Shown here: positions 43,701-51,723 of the stretch, in pieces | How positions within the stretch are numbered: the first letter of the stretch is position 1 | Layout: each line of letters begins with the position of its first letter | NCBI GenBank assembly: GCA_963732925.1 | Contig: CAVTBJ010000012.1 | Location: forward strand, 1 to 64,000 | Source of the DNA: DASZRZ01 sp963732925 | Lineage (GTDB): Bacteria > Acidobacteriota > Terriglobia > Terriglobales > Acidobacteriaceae | Direction of reading: 5' to 3' | Length of the DNA: 64,000 nt | Notes under the pieces: model-generated | Database searches by the model: none | Told to the model about the DNA's origin: nothing | The model's input: the letters and a program-made list of their open reading frames with translations, nothing else | Program-made: the position numbers and the translations under genes

Positions 43701-44981
43701 GCCGCGCATACGCAGGTACTCCGCTTGCCGGGGCGCCTGCACCTGCAAAGACTGGAGAGCGTTCAGCGCGGTTTCGAGCTCCTGGTTCGCTTGCTGTTCG
43801 TCGCCGTTCTCGCGGTAAAGGTCTCCCAGATTGATCCGAAGCTGAATCGGATAGAGAACACCTTCACTGGGGACTGGCGGCAGCGACTCGAGGGCAAGGC
43901 GATATTCCTGAATGGCATCCCCTTTGCGCCCGGTGTGGCGCAGAATATCGCCGCGAATCGCATGTACCCGGTAGTTATTCGCGTCGATGCCGGCGGCGCG
44001 GTCAAGGAAGTGAGACGCCTGCTTGAAGTCGCCGATGGTGGAATTTGCTCCCGCGGCGGCGAGTTGCAGGTTCAGTTCCTGCGGCGACTTCTCGGCTGCT
44101 CTGCCATAGGCCTTGGCCGATTCCTCGGATTTTCCGGCAAGTTCGTAGCTGTATCCCAGTTCTCCCAGTACACCGGAATCAGGATTGGGAATTTGCTGCA
44201 GCGCGGCGACTGCCTTGTCGTATTGGCCGACCTCGCGATAGTAGTTGGCGACGGCGCGAAGCACCTCGGGATTGTTGGGACTGCGGTTGCGCGCCCGTTG
44301 CAGCATTGCCTCCGCTTTGTCGGGCTGATTGCTCCGCTGGTAGGCAATCGCCATCAGCAACTCAGTGCGGCTGGAAGGCGCCAGGGCTTCTGCCCGTCCC
44401 AGCAGCCCGAGCGCTCGCGGCTGGTCTCCCGACTGAAGAAACAGTTCCCCGGCAACCTCCAGATCGTTTGTGCGGCGCGGGTTTGCCGCGAGCACCTGCA
44501 GCAGAACTTTTTTGGCGTCGTCCATTCGCCCCATGCGCACATAGGTCTGGGCTAGACCTGACAAGCCCTCAATGGAGTCCGGCTGCATTTTGAGGCCGCG
44601 CTGCAAGGCCTCAAGTGAAAGGTTGTAGTTGCCGGACATGCGTGCCGCATATCCCAGCAGGAACCACAGATGCGTATCCTGAGGGGCGGCGTTGGCAGCG
44701 CGCTGGGCAAACATGGTCGCCGAGTGGTAGTCATGCCGACGGAGGGCATCCTCGGCCGCATGCGCCTGCCGCGACACCTCAATACTTGAGCCCCAACCCA
44801 GGCTCTCCCCGCGTGCTGCGTCGGACTGCTTGCCTGGGCTATTCGATGCCGGCGATGTCGGCGCGGCATTTCCGTTTTGCGGCGAGATCTCAAACGTTTG
44901 CCCTGCCAGTGGCAGGGCCAGGAACATCGAAGCCAAGGCTATACCGGTCGTGGCAATGCTAAGAGTTAAGTTTCTTCTCAC
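40779..44981 (-). CDS. Giant TPR protein with C-terminal outer-membrane beta-barrel (BcsC/PelB/PgaA-like)
   Basis: About 1400 residues. The start used is GTG 44981, giving a signal peptide (RRNLTLSIATTGIALASMFL, cleavage near GQTF); the frame extends further upstream but without a signal. From about residue 80 to 1020 there are some 25 or more TPR-type repeats (for example ALQRGLKMQPDSIEGLSGLA, RALGLLGRAEALAPSSRTEL, ARRYIDAMPKEP). The last 350 residues are strand-rich, with alternating aromatic/polar segments such as YDYAFNGALNPVLHLGSNSI, and end in RVSLF, the terminal Phe typical of outer-membrane proteins. This layout matches periplasmic scaffold/porins that export exopolysaccharides. The family is not assigned beyond the architecture. 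Located between a GT4 gene and the divergent operon at 45319. Confidence 0.8.
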   Translation of the reverse strand: MRRNLTLSIATTGIALASMFLALPLAGQTFEISPQNGNAAPTSPASNSPGKQSDAARGESLGWGSSIEVSRQAHAAEDALRRHDYHSATMFAQRAANAAPQDTHLWFLLGYAARMSGNYNLSLEALQRGLKMQPDSIEGLSGLAQTYVRMGRMDDAKKVLLQVLAANPRRTNDLEVAGELFLQSGDQPRALGLLGRAEALAPSSRTELLMAIAYQRSNQPDKAEAMLQRARNRSPNNPEVLRAVANYYREVGQYDKAVAALQQIPNPDSGVLGELGYSYELAGKSEESAKAYGRAAEKSPQELNLQLAAAGANSTIGDFKQASHFLDRAAGIDANNYRVHAIRGDILRHTGRKGDAIQEYRLALESLPPVPSEGVLYPIQLRINLGDLYRENGDEQQANQELETALNALQSLQVQAPRQAEYLRMRGVVKAGLGDLKGADTDLQQAISLAPKDVNILLQYAGVQWKLGRKNDAHQTYETILNLEADNTSAITAMGYLSRDMGNISGAEEYFHRLAKIEPKSYIPFLALGDMYTSLRRFDEAQQAYEKAYNLDHDSPLVIAGGANAGIESHHFDRTKQWLQRASAAALGNPYVMRERERYLRWVGDYAESARLGEQVIQKLPKDRDAVVYLGYDLLALNRSEDLLSLTARYIDAMPKEPDLPLLAGYVYRQNDLPQEAYEAFSETLRRDPNIVTAYVNRGYVLNDLQNAEQASSDFEQALKLQPDNGEAHLGMAYAQLELRHPRVALDHLAKAEKTLGDSGATHVARATAYRQEGLLRKAAQEYRVAEKLRPDDLQLQLGLAEVLYDLREYSDSFQVLSAALRLSPDDPSIYAQMALDQAQVGNAAQTMHYIQESEKQSGEQSGILLANGNALLVLGDREAAMERFSRALEAPDSDRIEARLAIARAMQSYGESDAAREQVSLAFAEARIGEASPITVENLMQAGDLFLRMKDFDLAERMFQRAKEAGAAPETVAIALANTYLAQGDNRRAEAELASLGDPATLQTNYDYMLARANVFRQRHQDVNALTTFAHAQVVSGEDTVAARQLQELAGEEGLRINDRFSLRSDVSAGPVFDDATIYGMDARLFGGAGTSQAPLPRYSYETLWTNSYRVHQQGLPPINGFFQVRNSRGRISLPSESVIADRDTYDYAFNGALNPVLHLGSNSIAFNTGLQYTFRRDRTSPVAMNQNLFRQFLYFSTNSLGNWISIQGYGIHETGPFTENDLSSRDLNGRLEFRVGRPWGKTAFITGYWARDLRFRPSIREWFSTSSYAGVERQFGESLRVRMLAEYIRGWRVQDLQYVLGQALRPAVDFTYTPSRNWEVEGNFSFSRGMGIHDYDNATGGVFVSYVRSVRRIHEDGSDSVPINYPLRFSVGLQQQQFFNFPGGGRGNYLPVVRVSLF

Positions 44982-45181
44982 GAGAAAACCACCCGAATCG
45001 CGCTCACAGGACTCCAGGGACGACAAAGGGCCATCCAGCAAACCGGCGTACCTGCGATTTCAGTCCGCCCTGGGGAGTTCCTTACGGGCGACTACTCGCA
45101 AGCAGGCTTCCAAGTTCTCGGATGTGATTTCTCGGGAAAAAGCTGTGTGGCTCCTTATGTGAGGAGTTTTCCTGCCAATAC

Positions 45182-45199
45182 ATGGAACCGGAGTTCCAT
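45182..45199. promoter_or_regulatory. 18-bp palindrome in the divergent promoter region of the polysaccharide locus
   Basis: ATGGAAC (45182-45188), CGGA, GTTCCAT (45193-45199) is a perfect 7-bp inverted repeat. It lies in the 337-base gap (44982-45318) between two divergent transcripts, 120 bases before the TTG start at 45319 and 200 bases from the GTG at 44981. It is a good candidate operator. A short hairpin CTCCT...AGGAG with TTTT lies at 45151-45170. No convincing -10/-35 pair was found. Confidence 0.4.
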
Positions 45200-45318
45200 A
45201 TTTCGAACCCCGCCTTGCCAGGTGAAGTTCCCTGCTTCCACGTTTGTGCGACAGGAAACCAATCGGCTCCGCTTCGGAATCCAATCTGCAGCAATCCGAG
45301 AGCGGTGGAGGAGCTGCC

Positions 45319-47077
45319 TTGAATCCGACGTCCCCTGTGAGTGCCTTGCGCCGCCCGATACCTTTACTCCTTATTTTGCTTGCTGCGGTGGCCGTTCACG
45401 GTCCGCTCTTGCTGATGGAACTGCCGCTGGGTTCGTACGACGCGAACTTCCACATATTCTTTGCCTCCCACTATGCCGCCCACTGGTTCGATCCATGGAA
45501 CACGAAGTGGTTCGGAGGCTTCTCGCAGACGACCTATCCACCGCTGCCGCAGCAGTGGATTGCTCTTCTCTCCCACGTGATCGGCTTGAATCTAGGCTAC
45601 ATGCTGGTTCAGATGGCCGGCATTCTTCTGCTGGCGGTCGGCGTATATCGTTATGCCCGGCTGTGGGTCGATGAGAGGTCCGCAAGTTATGCCGCCCTGG
45701 GCAGTGTGTTTCTTGGCTCGCTCTCCTTCCTGGTCTACCAGGCCGGGCAGCTCTCCACCACCGTGGCCGCGCCGCTCTATCTGAATGCGTTGCCCTATTT
45801 CTACGAATGGAGCCGCCGCAGCAAGTGGCGGCCGCTGATCAAAGGACTGGCGCTGACCCTTGCGGGAGCTGCCGCTCACCACGTGACTTTGCTTTTTGGA
45901 GCGGTCCTGTTTGCCATTCCGGTGGTGTGGCTGGGCAGTGCTTGACCGCAATCAGGATGGCGAGGAGCGCAGCACCGCCAGCATAATTTCCCGCGCTACC
46001 GTTTTCGCGGCTATTGCCGCCATCGGAGCGGGAGTGGTGCTGCTGCCGTATTTGTCTCCCTCCTGGCACAATCCCATCAATCAGACCCCGATCCCGCACG
46101 CCAGCCGCTCCAATTACCTGCTGAATCCGCAGTGGGGAATGAACTATTGGGTGATTCCCTACGGTGCGCTGATCCTGGCGCTGCCGTTCATTTTCATTCG
46201 CGGTTCGAAAGACAGGCGTCTGCGTCCGCTTCTGCTGGGATTTTGGCTTACCTTCATGTTCGGACTGGGCGGTACGACCCCCGTGCCGCGCGTCCTGCTG
46301 GGCCGCGCCTGGGAGGTGCTGACCTTTGAGCGGTTCAGCTTCTGGGCGACCATTATGGCCCTGCCATTCGCGGGATTGCTGGCGTCCCTGCTGATCGACC
46401 GCTTCCGTCGGGTGGCGGTGGTTGGCGTTTGCCTTGCTGCCGCGGGTTCGGCAGCGCTTGCCGTCGCCTGGATCACCTTTCACCCCATCAATTTCGACAA
46501 TCAGCTTCAGGTAAAGGACGTCGCCGCATGGCTGAACCGCGATGGGCACGATAACTATCGCTACCTGACGCTGGGGTTTGGAAACAAAATTTCAGAGCTC
46601 TCGACTTATACTGACGCCGCCACGGTGGACGGGGACTACAACTCCGCCCGCTTGCTTCCCGAGATGACCAAGTACGGGGCCGCCCAGCTCACCAACTCCA
46701 AATATTACGGAACGGCGGGAATGGAGTCGCTTCGCGCCATGCTCAAACATGCGGACCGTTACGGTCTGAAATGGGTATTCGTTCGAGATCCGTTCTACGA
46801 GCCCCTGCTTGCCTTTGCCGGCTGGAGGCGCGTCGATTCGCTGAACTGGAACACCGTCGGGGTGTGGACGAAAGACGGTGTGCCCCCGGCGAAGCCGATT
46901 AATCTCAATGTTCGACCCGCACCTTGGGAAGGTTTCCTCTGGGGAATCCTGCCGGTCGGAGCCAGTCTGCTGGCAATCCTGATGGTGTTGTTGTTGCCGG
47001 ATCGAAGGCGCAGGGAAGAAGTCATTGAGTTCCCGGCAACCGCCCCGGAATCCGTGTATCTGCGGGGGGTGAAGTAA
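45319..47077 (+). CDS. Polytopic membrane protein, PTPS-related/GT-C-like, one frameshift
   Basis: The start is TTG 45319, with GGAGGAG at 45307-45313, five bases before it; this beats the upstream TTG at 45244. A first part of about 208 residues (helices at LLLILLAAVAVHGPLLLMEL, LGYMLVQMAGILLLAVGV, LGSVFLGSLSFLVY, ALTLAGAAAHHVTLLFGAVL) stops early at 45943. The second part continues in the next frame from about 45935 (LDRNQDGEE) with further helices and a soluble C-terminal domain (DVAAWLNRDGHDNYRYLTLG). Together about 585 residues. The Asp-containing first loop (ELPLGSYDANFHIFFAS) and the layout resemble PTPS_related and GT-C glycosyltransferases that use polyprenol-phosphate sugars. The stop overlaps the next ATG (TAATG). 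Confidence 0.75.
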
Positions 47078-48207
47078 TGAAACTTGCCATCACCCTGGGC
47101 GCAGCGACGCTGGTTCTGGTAGTGGTGGGCACGCTTTTCCCGGCACCCGTGACGACCACCTACATTGCAGGCGCCGGAACCAGTGCCTTCAGCTCCGGCG
47201 ATTCTCCCCAGGCGGCCGTGCAATCGTTGCTGGACCACGTCCGCCAGCATCGCTACGATCTGGCCTACGGGTTTGTGGCCAATCGAGATAAGGTTAGCCA
47301 ACAGGCTTTTACCGACGATCTGGTCGGAACCTACGGAAACCTTCGTACCTATTCGTCCCTGGAACCATCGGAAGTGAAGGTCCTCACCAAGTCCGGGGAC
47401 CAGGCCACTGTCCGTGCCGACCTGAAATGGGCAACCGCAGTGGGAGCCTTCTATGACACTCGGGATCTCAAGGTCGTGAAGCAAGGCGACCAGTGGAAAG
47501 TGGTCTGGCCGGTGGAGCAGGAAGCGAAAGTGCCGCCTCAGGTCATTTCTGTGAATTATCTGCGCTGGGACGTAATCTACCGCGGTCCTGGCGACGACTG
47601 GGGAGCGCAGAACGTCGAGTCCCCGCGCGTGCGAATCACCTCAATGCGAGCGGTCTCGTCAGCCGATACGGTGAACATCGTGGGAGAGATTCTCAACGAG
47701 GATACGGTCCCTGCCTGGGTGTCGGTCAGCGCAACCCTGGTGGGGAAAGATGGGAAAGATTTGGACCATGAGAACAGCTTCGACAAAATGTCGCACATCC
47801 TGCTTCCCAAGGAAGTTTCGCCCTTCCGCATCGACTTTCCCGGCGTGCAACTCGCAAATGTGAAGAGTGTGCGCATGCAGCCCGACTCGTCCCTGGTCCC
47901 GGCCTCGGCGGACCCGGTGATTGCCGTCCTGAACCAGCGGCTGGAAAATAATTCCCTTGGGCAGCGCGTTTTGGCAGGGCAACTGGTGAACGAGAGCGGC
48001 CAGGTGGTGAACATCCCCCATGTGATCGCAACCTATTACAACGGGAACGGACAGATCGTCTGGGTCGGCGACGGCTATGTGGACCGTGCGCTTTTGCCCA
48101 AAATTCCGGTGCCCTTTGCTGTGGACATTCCTGAGCACGTTGCTTCTCAGGTGCAGAGCTATCGCGTAGTGGTGAACCAATACAGCGCCAACCGGATGAA
48201 CCAATGA
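47077..48207 (+). CDS. Membrane-anchored exported protein of the polysaccharide operon, unknown
   Basis: 376 residues. An N-terminal hydrophobic stretch (LGAATLVLVVVGTLFP) exports or anchors it. Residues about 40-160 form an NTF2/DUF4878-like domain (AVQSLLDHVRQHRYDLAYGF, TVRADLKWATAVGAFYDTRD, KVVKQGDQWKVVWP). The rest has two FxLYD-like beta domains (TVNIVGEILNEDTVPAWVSV, VLAGQLVNESGQVVNIPHVI). Coupled to the upstream membrane protein through TAATG and to the next gene through ATGA. Likely an accessory factor of the same surface assembly. No enzyme motif seen. Confidence 0.75.
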   Translation: MKLAITLGAATLVLVVVGTLFPAPVTTTYIAGAGTSAFSSGDSPQAAVQSLLDHVRQHRYDLAYGFVANRDKVSQQAFTDDLVGTYGNLRTYSSLEPSEVKVLTKSGDQATVRADLKWATAVGAFYDTRDLKVVKQGDQWKVVWPVEQEAKVPPQVISVNYLRWDVIYRGPGDDWGAQNVESPRVRITSMRAVSSADTVNIVGEILNEDTVPAWVSVSATLVGKDGKDLDHENSFDKMSHILLPKEVSPFRIDFPGVQLANVKSVRMQPDSSLVPASADPVIAVLNQRLENNSLGQRVLAGQLVNESGQVVNIPHVIATYYNGNGQIVWVGDGYVDRALLPKIPVPFAVDIPEHVASQVQSYRVVVNQYSANRMNQ

Positions 48208-49073
48208 ACTTGCTCAAGCAGATCGTTGTCATCACCGCACTGTGCTGTTTTGCGGAATCCATTGCGCTGGCGCAGCAGGTCGAGATGCCGGCGAGCATTA
48301 CTGCTGGCTCTGAGTTGCAGCTCAAGATATCCGGACAGGGAAGCGCGGTTCTTTACGTGATGGGTCCCGGCAGCGCGGTGAAGCGCAATGTCCAGCTGGG
48401 CACGGAGGTTTCGATCGCTCCGGAAGAGATTGCGCAGGCCGGCCGTTATGTGGTGATCCTGCGTGCGGGAGGACAGAGTTCTGAGCACGTTTTCTGGGTC
48501 GAGCCCTCGGCGCCGGCAAAACTTGCCTTTCTGGCCCGGCCTTCGCGGGTTCCGGTGGCGGCCTCCGGAGCAGTCAGCGGGGTGGCCTACGTCTTCGATT
48601 CCCACGAAAATCTCGTGACCAGGCCGGTGCCGGTCCAATTCGAGCTTTCCGTCTCCGGCGCTGGCGAGCTTACGCGCACGGTCACCACTAGTAACGGCGT
48701 GGCCTGGATGCGCGCCGACTCCGGACGAAGGGAAGGCGCTGCGCAGTTCGTCGCCTCCACGGGCGATGTTTCGGAGCGGCGCGTGGTCCAATTCGTGGCC
48801 TCCGAACCCTGCGATCTTCATATCCAGGCGGAGAGAGTCAAACAAGGCATCGAGATTCAAACCTCTCCAGTCCGGGATTGCAACGGTAACCCCGTTCCCG
48901 ATGGAACCATAGTCACCTTTACGGCGGTAACTCCGCAGGGACGATCCAGTGTGGACGCCCGCGTCCGGCACGATGTTGCCTCCACGACGCTTCCGCTGCA
49001 GGATGCGGCATTAATTTCCGTTGCTTCCGGCGTGGTCATGGGAAATGAAGTACGCGTAGGAGGCTCGCAATGA
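48204..49073 (+). CDS. Exported protein with bacterial Ig-like domains, unknown
   Basis: 289 residues, signal peptide (VVITALCCFAESIALAQQ). Beta-rich; the middle resembles a Big/invasin-type Ig domain (VSGVAYVFDSHENLVTRPVP, VQFELSVSGAGELTRTVTTS, NGVAWMRADSGRREGAAQFV). The last part has VRDCNGNPVPDGTIVTFTAV, the Ig-like start motif seen in invasins and intimins. No catalytic residues are obvious. Its start overlaps the upstream stop by 4 bases and its stop overlaps the next start. Probably binds or presents the exported polymer, but that is inference from location. Confidence 0.7.
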   Translation: MNLLKQIVVITALCCFAESIALAQQVEMPASITAGSELQLKISGQGSAVLYVMGPGSAVKRNVQLGTEVSIAPEEIAQAGRYVVILRAGGQSSEHVFWVEPSAPAKLAFLARPSRVPVAASGAVSGVAYVFDSHENLVTRPVPVQFELSVSGAGELTRTVTTSNGVAWMRADSGRREGAAQFVASTGDVSERRVVQFVASEPCDLHIQAERVKQGIEIQTSPVRDCNGNPVPDGTIVTFTAVTPQGRSSVDARVRHDVASTTLPLQDAALISVASGVVMGNEVRVGGSQ

Positions 49074-49573
49074 CGGCCCGGCACTCCGGTTGCAAAACCT
49101 GGCTTCTGCTGGCCGCCCTCCTGGTAATGGCTTTGTCCGCTGGCGCGCAGGAAGTGAAGATCAGCGGATCTCCCGCCGGGCGCGAGATGCAGGACGCCAC
49201 CCGCCAGTCCATCGCCGCGGCCTATGCCCGCGCCTGGCAAACCCTGGGACAAGCGCTTGCGCAGAACCGTCAGGGCCTGCTCGATGGCTCCTTTGTCGGT
49301 ACGGCTCGCGACAATTTTGCACAACTCATCAGGCATCAGCAGAACAGCGGAGTTCGTCAAAGGTATATAGATCGCGGACACAAAGTGGATCTGTTGTTTT
49401 ATTCCCCGGAAGGGATGTCGGTGCAGCTTCGGGACCGCGCACAGCTGGAAATACAGATCCTCGATGGAGATTCCGTCATCCATCGCGAACAGGTAACGGT
49501 GAACTACATCGCGCTGCTGACGCCTACGGAAGTCACCTGGAAGGTGCGGCTGCTGCAGGCCGTGCCGCAATAA
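49070..49573 (+). CDS. Small exported protein of the polysaccharide operon, unknown
   Basis: 167 residues, signal peptide (LLLAALLVMALSAGAQ). The mature part is about 140 residues: a helical first half (DATRQSIAAAYARAWQTLGQ) and a beta second half (HKVDLLFYSPEGMSVQLRDR, AQLEIQILDGDSVIHREQ). ATGA overlap with the gene before; 65 bases before the GT2 gene. No family recognised. It may be a periplasmic partner of the upstream two exported proteins. Confidence 0.65.
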   Translation: MTARHSGCKTWLLLAALLVMALSAGAQEVKISGSPAGREMQDATRQSIAAAYARAWQTLGQALAQNRQGLLDGSFVGTARDNFAQLIRHQQNSGVRQRYIDRGHKVDLLFYSPEGMSVQLRDRAQLEIQILDGDSVIHREQVTVNYIALLTPTEVTWKVRLLQAVPQ

Positions 49574-49638
49574 CCGGAGAGCTTCAAAGGCACTACGGGC
49601 TTGGCAAAACAGATTCTTGGGCGTGAGGGCCACTCGGA

Positions 49639-50607
49639 ATGATTTCGCTTGCGGTTCCAATTTACAACGAAGAGGAAATTATCCACCTCCTGCACGATCG
49701 GGTCTCCAAGGTCATGAACCAGATTGGCGAGCCCTGGGAGGTGGTTTACGTGAACGACGGCAGCAAGGATGCTTCTTTGAATCTGCTGTTGGAACTGCAG
49801 TCCCGCGACCCTCACATTGTGGTGGTAGACCTGTCGCGCAATTTTGGACACGTAGGCGCGCTTACCGCAGGACTGCTAACCGCGCGCGGGGACGCCGTTG
49901 TCATGATGGATGGCGACCTGCAGGATCCCCCCGAAGTGATCCCGGAAATGGTCGATGCATGGCGCTCCGGCGCCCAGGTGGTTACCACCATCCGGCGCTC
50001 GCGCAAGGAAAGCCGCAAGCACCTTATGCTTCTGTTCGCTGCCTGGTACCGCGTCCTGGGAATGATGTCCGAGTACCCGATTCCCCTGAACTCCGGGATT
50101 TTCGGCCTCATGGACCGCAAGGCGGTGGACGCATTCAATTCCCTGCCGGAAGTGAATCGCTACCTTCCCGGCGTGCGCGCCTGGATTGGCTATCGCAATT
50201 CCAATGTTTACTACGACCGCGAAGAACGCGCGGGCGGAGAGGGCAAGCTGAACCTTGCCAGCCGTATCAAGTACGCCTGGGATGCGATTACCGGGTACAG
50301 CATGAAGCCGGTTCGCTTCATGACTTACGCCGGTATGGCTTCGATCGCATTTGGCTTTCTGTTTGCGGCCGTCCTGCTGGGCATAAACGGTGTTTCTGGA
50401 GTGGCGCCGGCAGCATACGGAACCATAGCCGCCGTATTTTTCATGGGTGGCGTGCAGTTGGTCTGCGTCGGCGTTCTGGGGGAATACATCGGCCGAATCT
50501 ATGATCAGGTGCGGCAGCGCCCTCTTAGCCTCATCAACCATACCTACCGCTCCAATGCCATGCCGGCCCACGGGCGCGACCGCTCCGACGTGCCGGTGGC
50601 CGCCTAG
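49639..50607 (+). CDS. GT2 glycosyltransferase, polyprenol-phosphate-sugar synthase type (GtrB/DPM-like)
   Basis: 322 residues. N-terminal GT-A domain with ISLAVPIYNEEEIIHLLHDR, WEVVYVNDGSKDAS, VVDLSRNFGHVGALTAGLL and the metal/nucleotide site VMMDGDLQDPPEVIPEMV. The Arg-containing LPGVRAWIGYRNSNVYYDRE is the acceptor loop. Two C-terminal membrane helices (about 230-290, including FGFLFAAVLLGING and TIAAVFFMGGVQLVCVGVLG) end with EYIGRIYDQVRQRP, exactly as in GtrB/ArnC/DPM-like enzymes. Expected to charge undecaprenyl phosphate with a sugar, which GT-C proteins such as the one at 45319 could use. Confidence 0.88.
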   Translation: MISLAVPIYNEEEIIHLLHDRVSKVMNQIGEPWEVVYVNDGSKDASLNLLLELQSRDPHIVVVDLSRNFGHVGALTAGLLTARGDAVVMMDGDLQDPPEVIPEMVDAWRSGAQVVTTIRRSRKESRKHLMLLFAAWYRVLGMMSEYPIPLNSGIFGLMDRKAVDAFNSLPEVNRYLPGVRAWIGYRNSNVYYDREERAGGEGKLNLASRIKYAWDAITGYSMKPVRFMTYAGMASIAFGFLFAAVLLGINGVSGVAPAAYGTIAAVFFMGGVQLVCVGVLGEYIGRIYDQVRQRPLSLINHTYRSNAMPAHGRDRSDVPVAA

Positions 50608-50619
50608 CTGGCATGACTC

Positions 50620-51696
50620 TTGCGGAAGTGTCCATGCCAGCGGAAGACGCGGGGTTACCGGTGCGCAGGAAAGCGGAATCGCGGAAAAAGAAAACTTGCC
50701 AGTCCCGTCGAGTCTCTGCTCCGGCGGGGCTGCGTCTGCTGCCTGCTCGCTGCCCTTGGCTTGGCCGGATGCCATCGCGCCAACATTCATCAGAGCCTGC
50801 ATCAAGTCCTTTCCGGCCCACCATCGCCTAGGGTGCTGGCCGTCTATGAACCCTGGTTCGGGGACCGTGATCACATCAGCATCGGCTATTCCAGCCAGGA
50901 TCCGGTTAAGTTGCAGGAACAGGTGCAGCAGGCAAAGGACCTGGGCATTTCCGCCTTTGTGGTGGATTGGTATGGAAAGCGCAAGCCGTTTCTGGATGGA
51001 GCTTACGCGAAGCTGCAGCGGGTGTCCGCTGAGAACAATTTCAAAGTGCTCCTCATGTATGACGAGCCCGAGGGCCTTCCCCAGGAGGCGACCGGGTACG
51101 CGCTGGATTCCCTGCAATACGCGTACGATAACTACATCGGTCCAAAGGCTGCGAGCCGGAATGCTTACCTTACCTACAATGGGCGTCCGGTGGTGTTCGT
51201 GTGGCCGCGCCACAGCGATACCGACTGGGAACGGATCCGGCGTTATGTGAACACCTGGGAAGCTCCCCCGATTCTGATCATCCAGGACGGCTTTTCCCGT
51301 GATCCCGCGGCCTTCGACGGCTATTTCGCCTGGGTGCAGCCGGGAAAAAAGGGATGGCAGCCCGACGGAAGTGACCGGGGCTTGGACTACCTGGATGGTT
51401 TCTATCGCCGCATGCAAAGGGAGCATCCGGATAAAATCGCGGTGGGGGCCGCCTGGCCGGGATTTGACGACCACCTGGCATCCTGGGGGCAGGGCCGGTA
51501 CATGGACGCCCGCTGCGGCGAAACATTCGACGATACGCTGCGGTTATTTCGACGGTACTATGACAAAAGCAATCCCCTGGAGTTCCTTATGGTCGTCACC
51601 TGGAATGATTACGAGGAAGGAACTGCTATCGAGCCGGGCATCAGCCGCTGCCGGGAGCAGAATCCTTCCTCGCGCCGGGCGGCCAATCGCAATTGA
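50620..51696 (+). CDS. GH99/GH71-like lipoprotein glycoside hydrolase
   Basis: About 350 residues. A lipobox follows a hydrophobic stretch (LLAALGLAGCHRAN), so it is probably outer-membrane anchored. The mature part begins VLAVYEPWFG and shows VQQAKDLGISAFVVDWYG, VLLMYDEPEG, PVVFVWPRHSD, ILIIQDGF and LEFLMVVTWNDYEEGTAIEP. This is the TIM-barrel order of GH99/GH71-like enzymes, which cut alpha-linked glycans. The only start in this frame is a TTG at 50620. ATG 50613, 5 bases after the GT2 stop, begins MTLAEVSMPAEDAG in another frame, so either TTG is used or one indel lies near 50690-50740. Likely trims or releases the polymer made by this locus. Confidence 0.7.
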   Translation: MRKCPCQRKTRGYRCAGKRNRGKRKLASPVESLLRRGCVCCLLAALGLAGCHRANIHQSLHQVLSGPPSPRVLAVYEPWFGDRDHISIGYSSQDPVKLQEQVQQAKDLGISAFVVDWYGKRKPFLDGAYAKLQRVSAENNFKVLLMYDEPEGLPQEATGYALDSLQYAYDNYIGPKAASRNAYLTYNGRPVVFVWPRHSDTDWERIRRYVNTWEAPPILIIQDGFSRDPAAFDGYFAWVQPGKKGWQPDGSDRGLDYLDGFYRRMQREHPDKIAVGAAWPGFDDHLASWGQGRYMDARCGETFDDTLRLFRRYYDKSNPLEFLMVVTWNDYEEGTAIEPGISRCREQNPSSRRAANRN

Positions 51697-51723
51697 TCTG
51701 CTGCATCCTGGGAGCCTTTTGGC

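Noticed and set aside
49876..51474. Minus-strand frame of 532 codons
   Set aside because: Antisense to the GT2 and hydrolase genes, which carry clear motifs on the plus strand.
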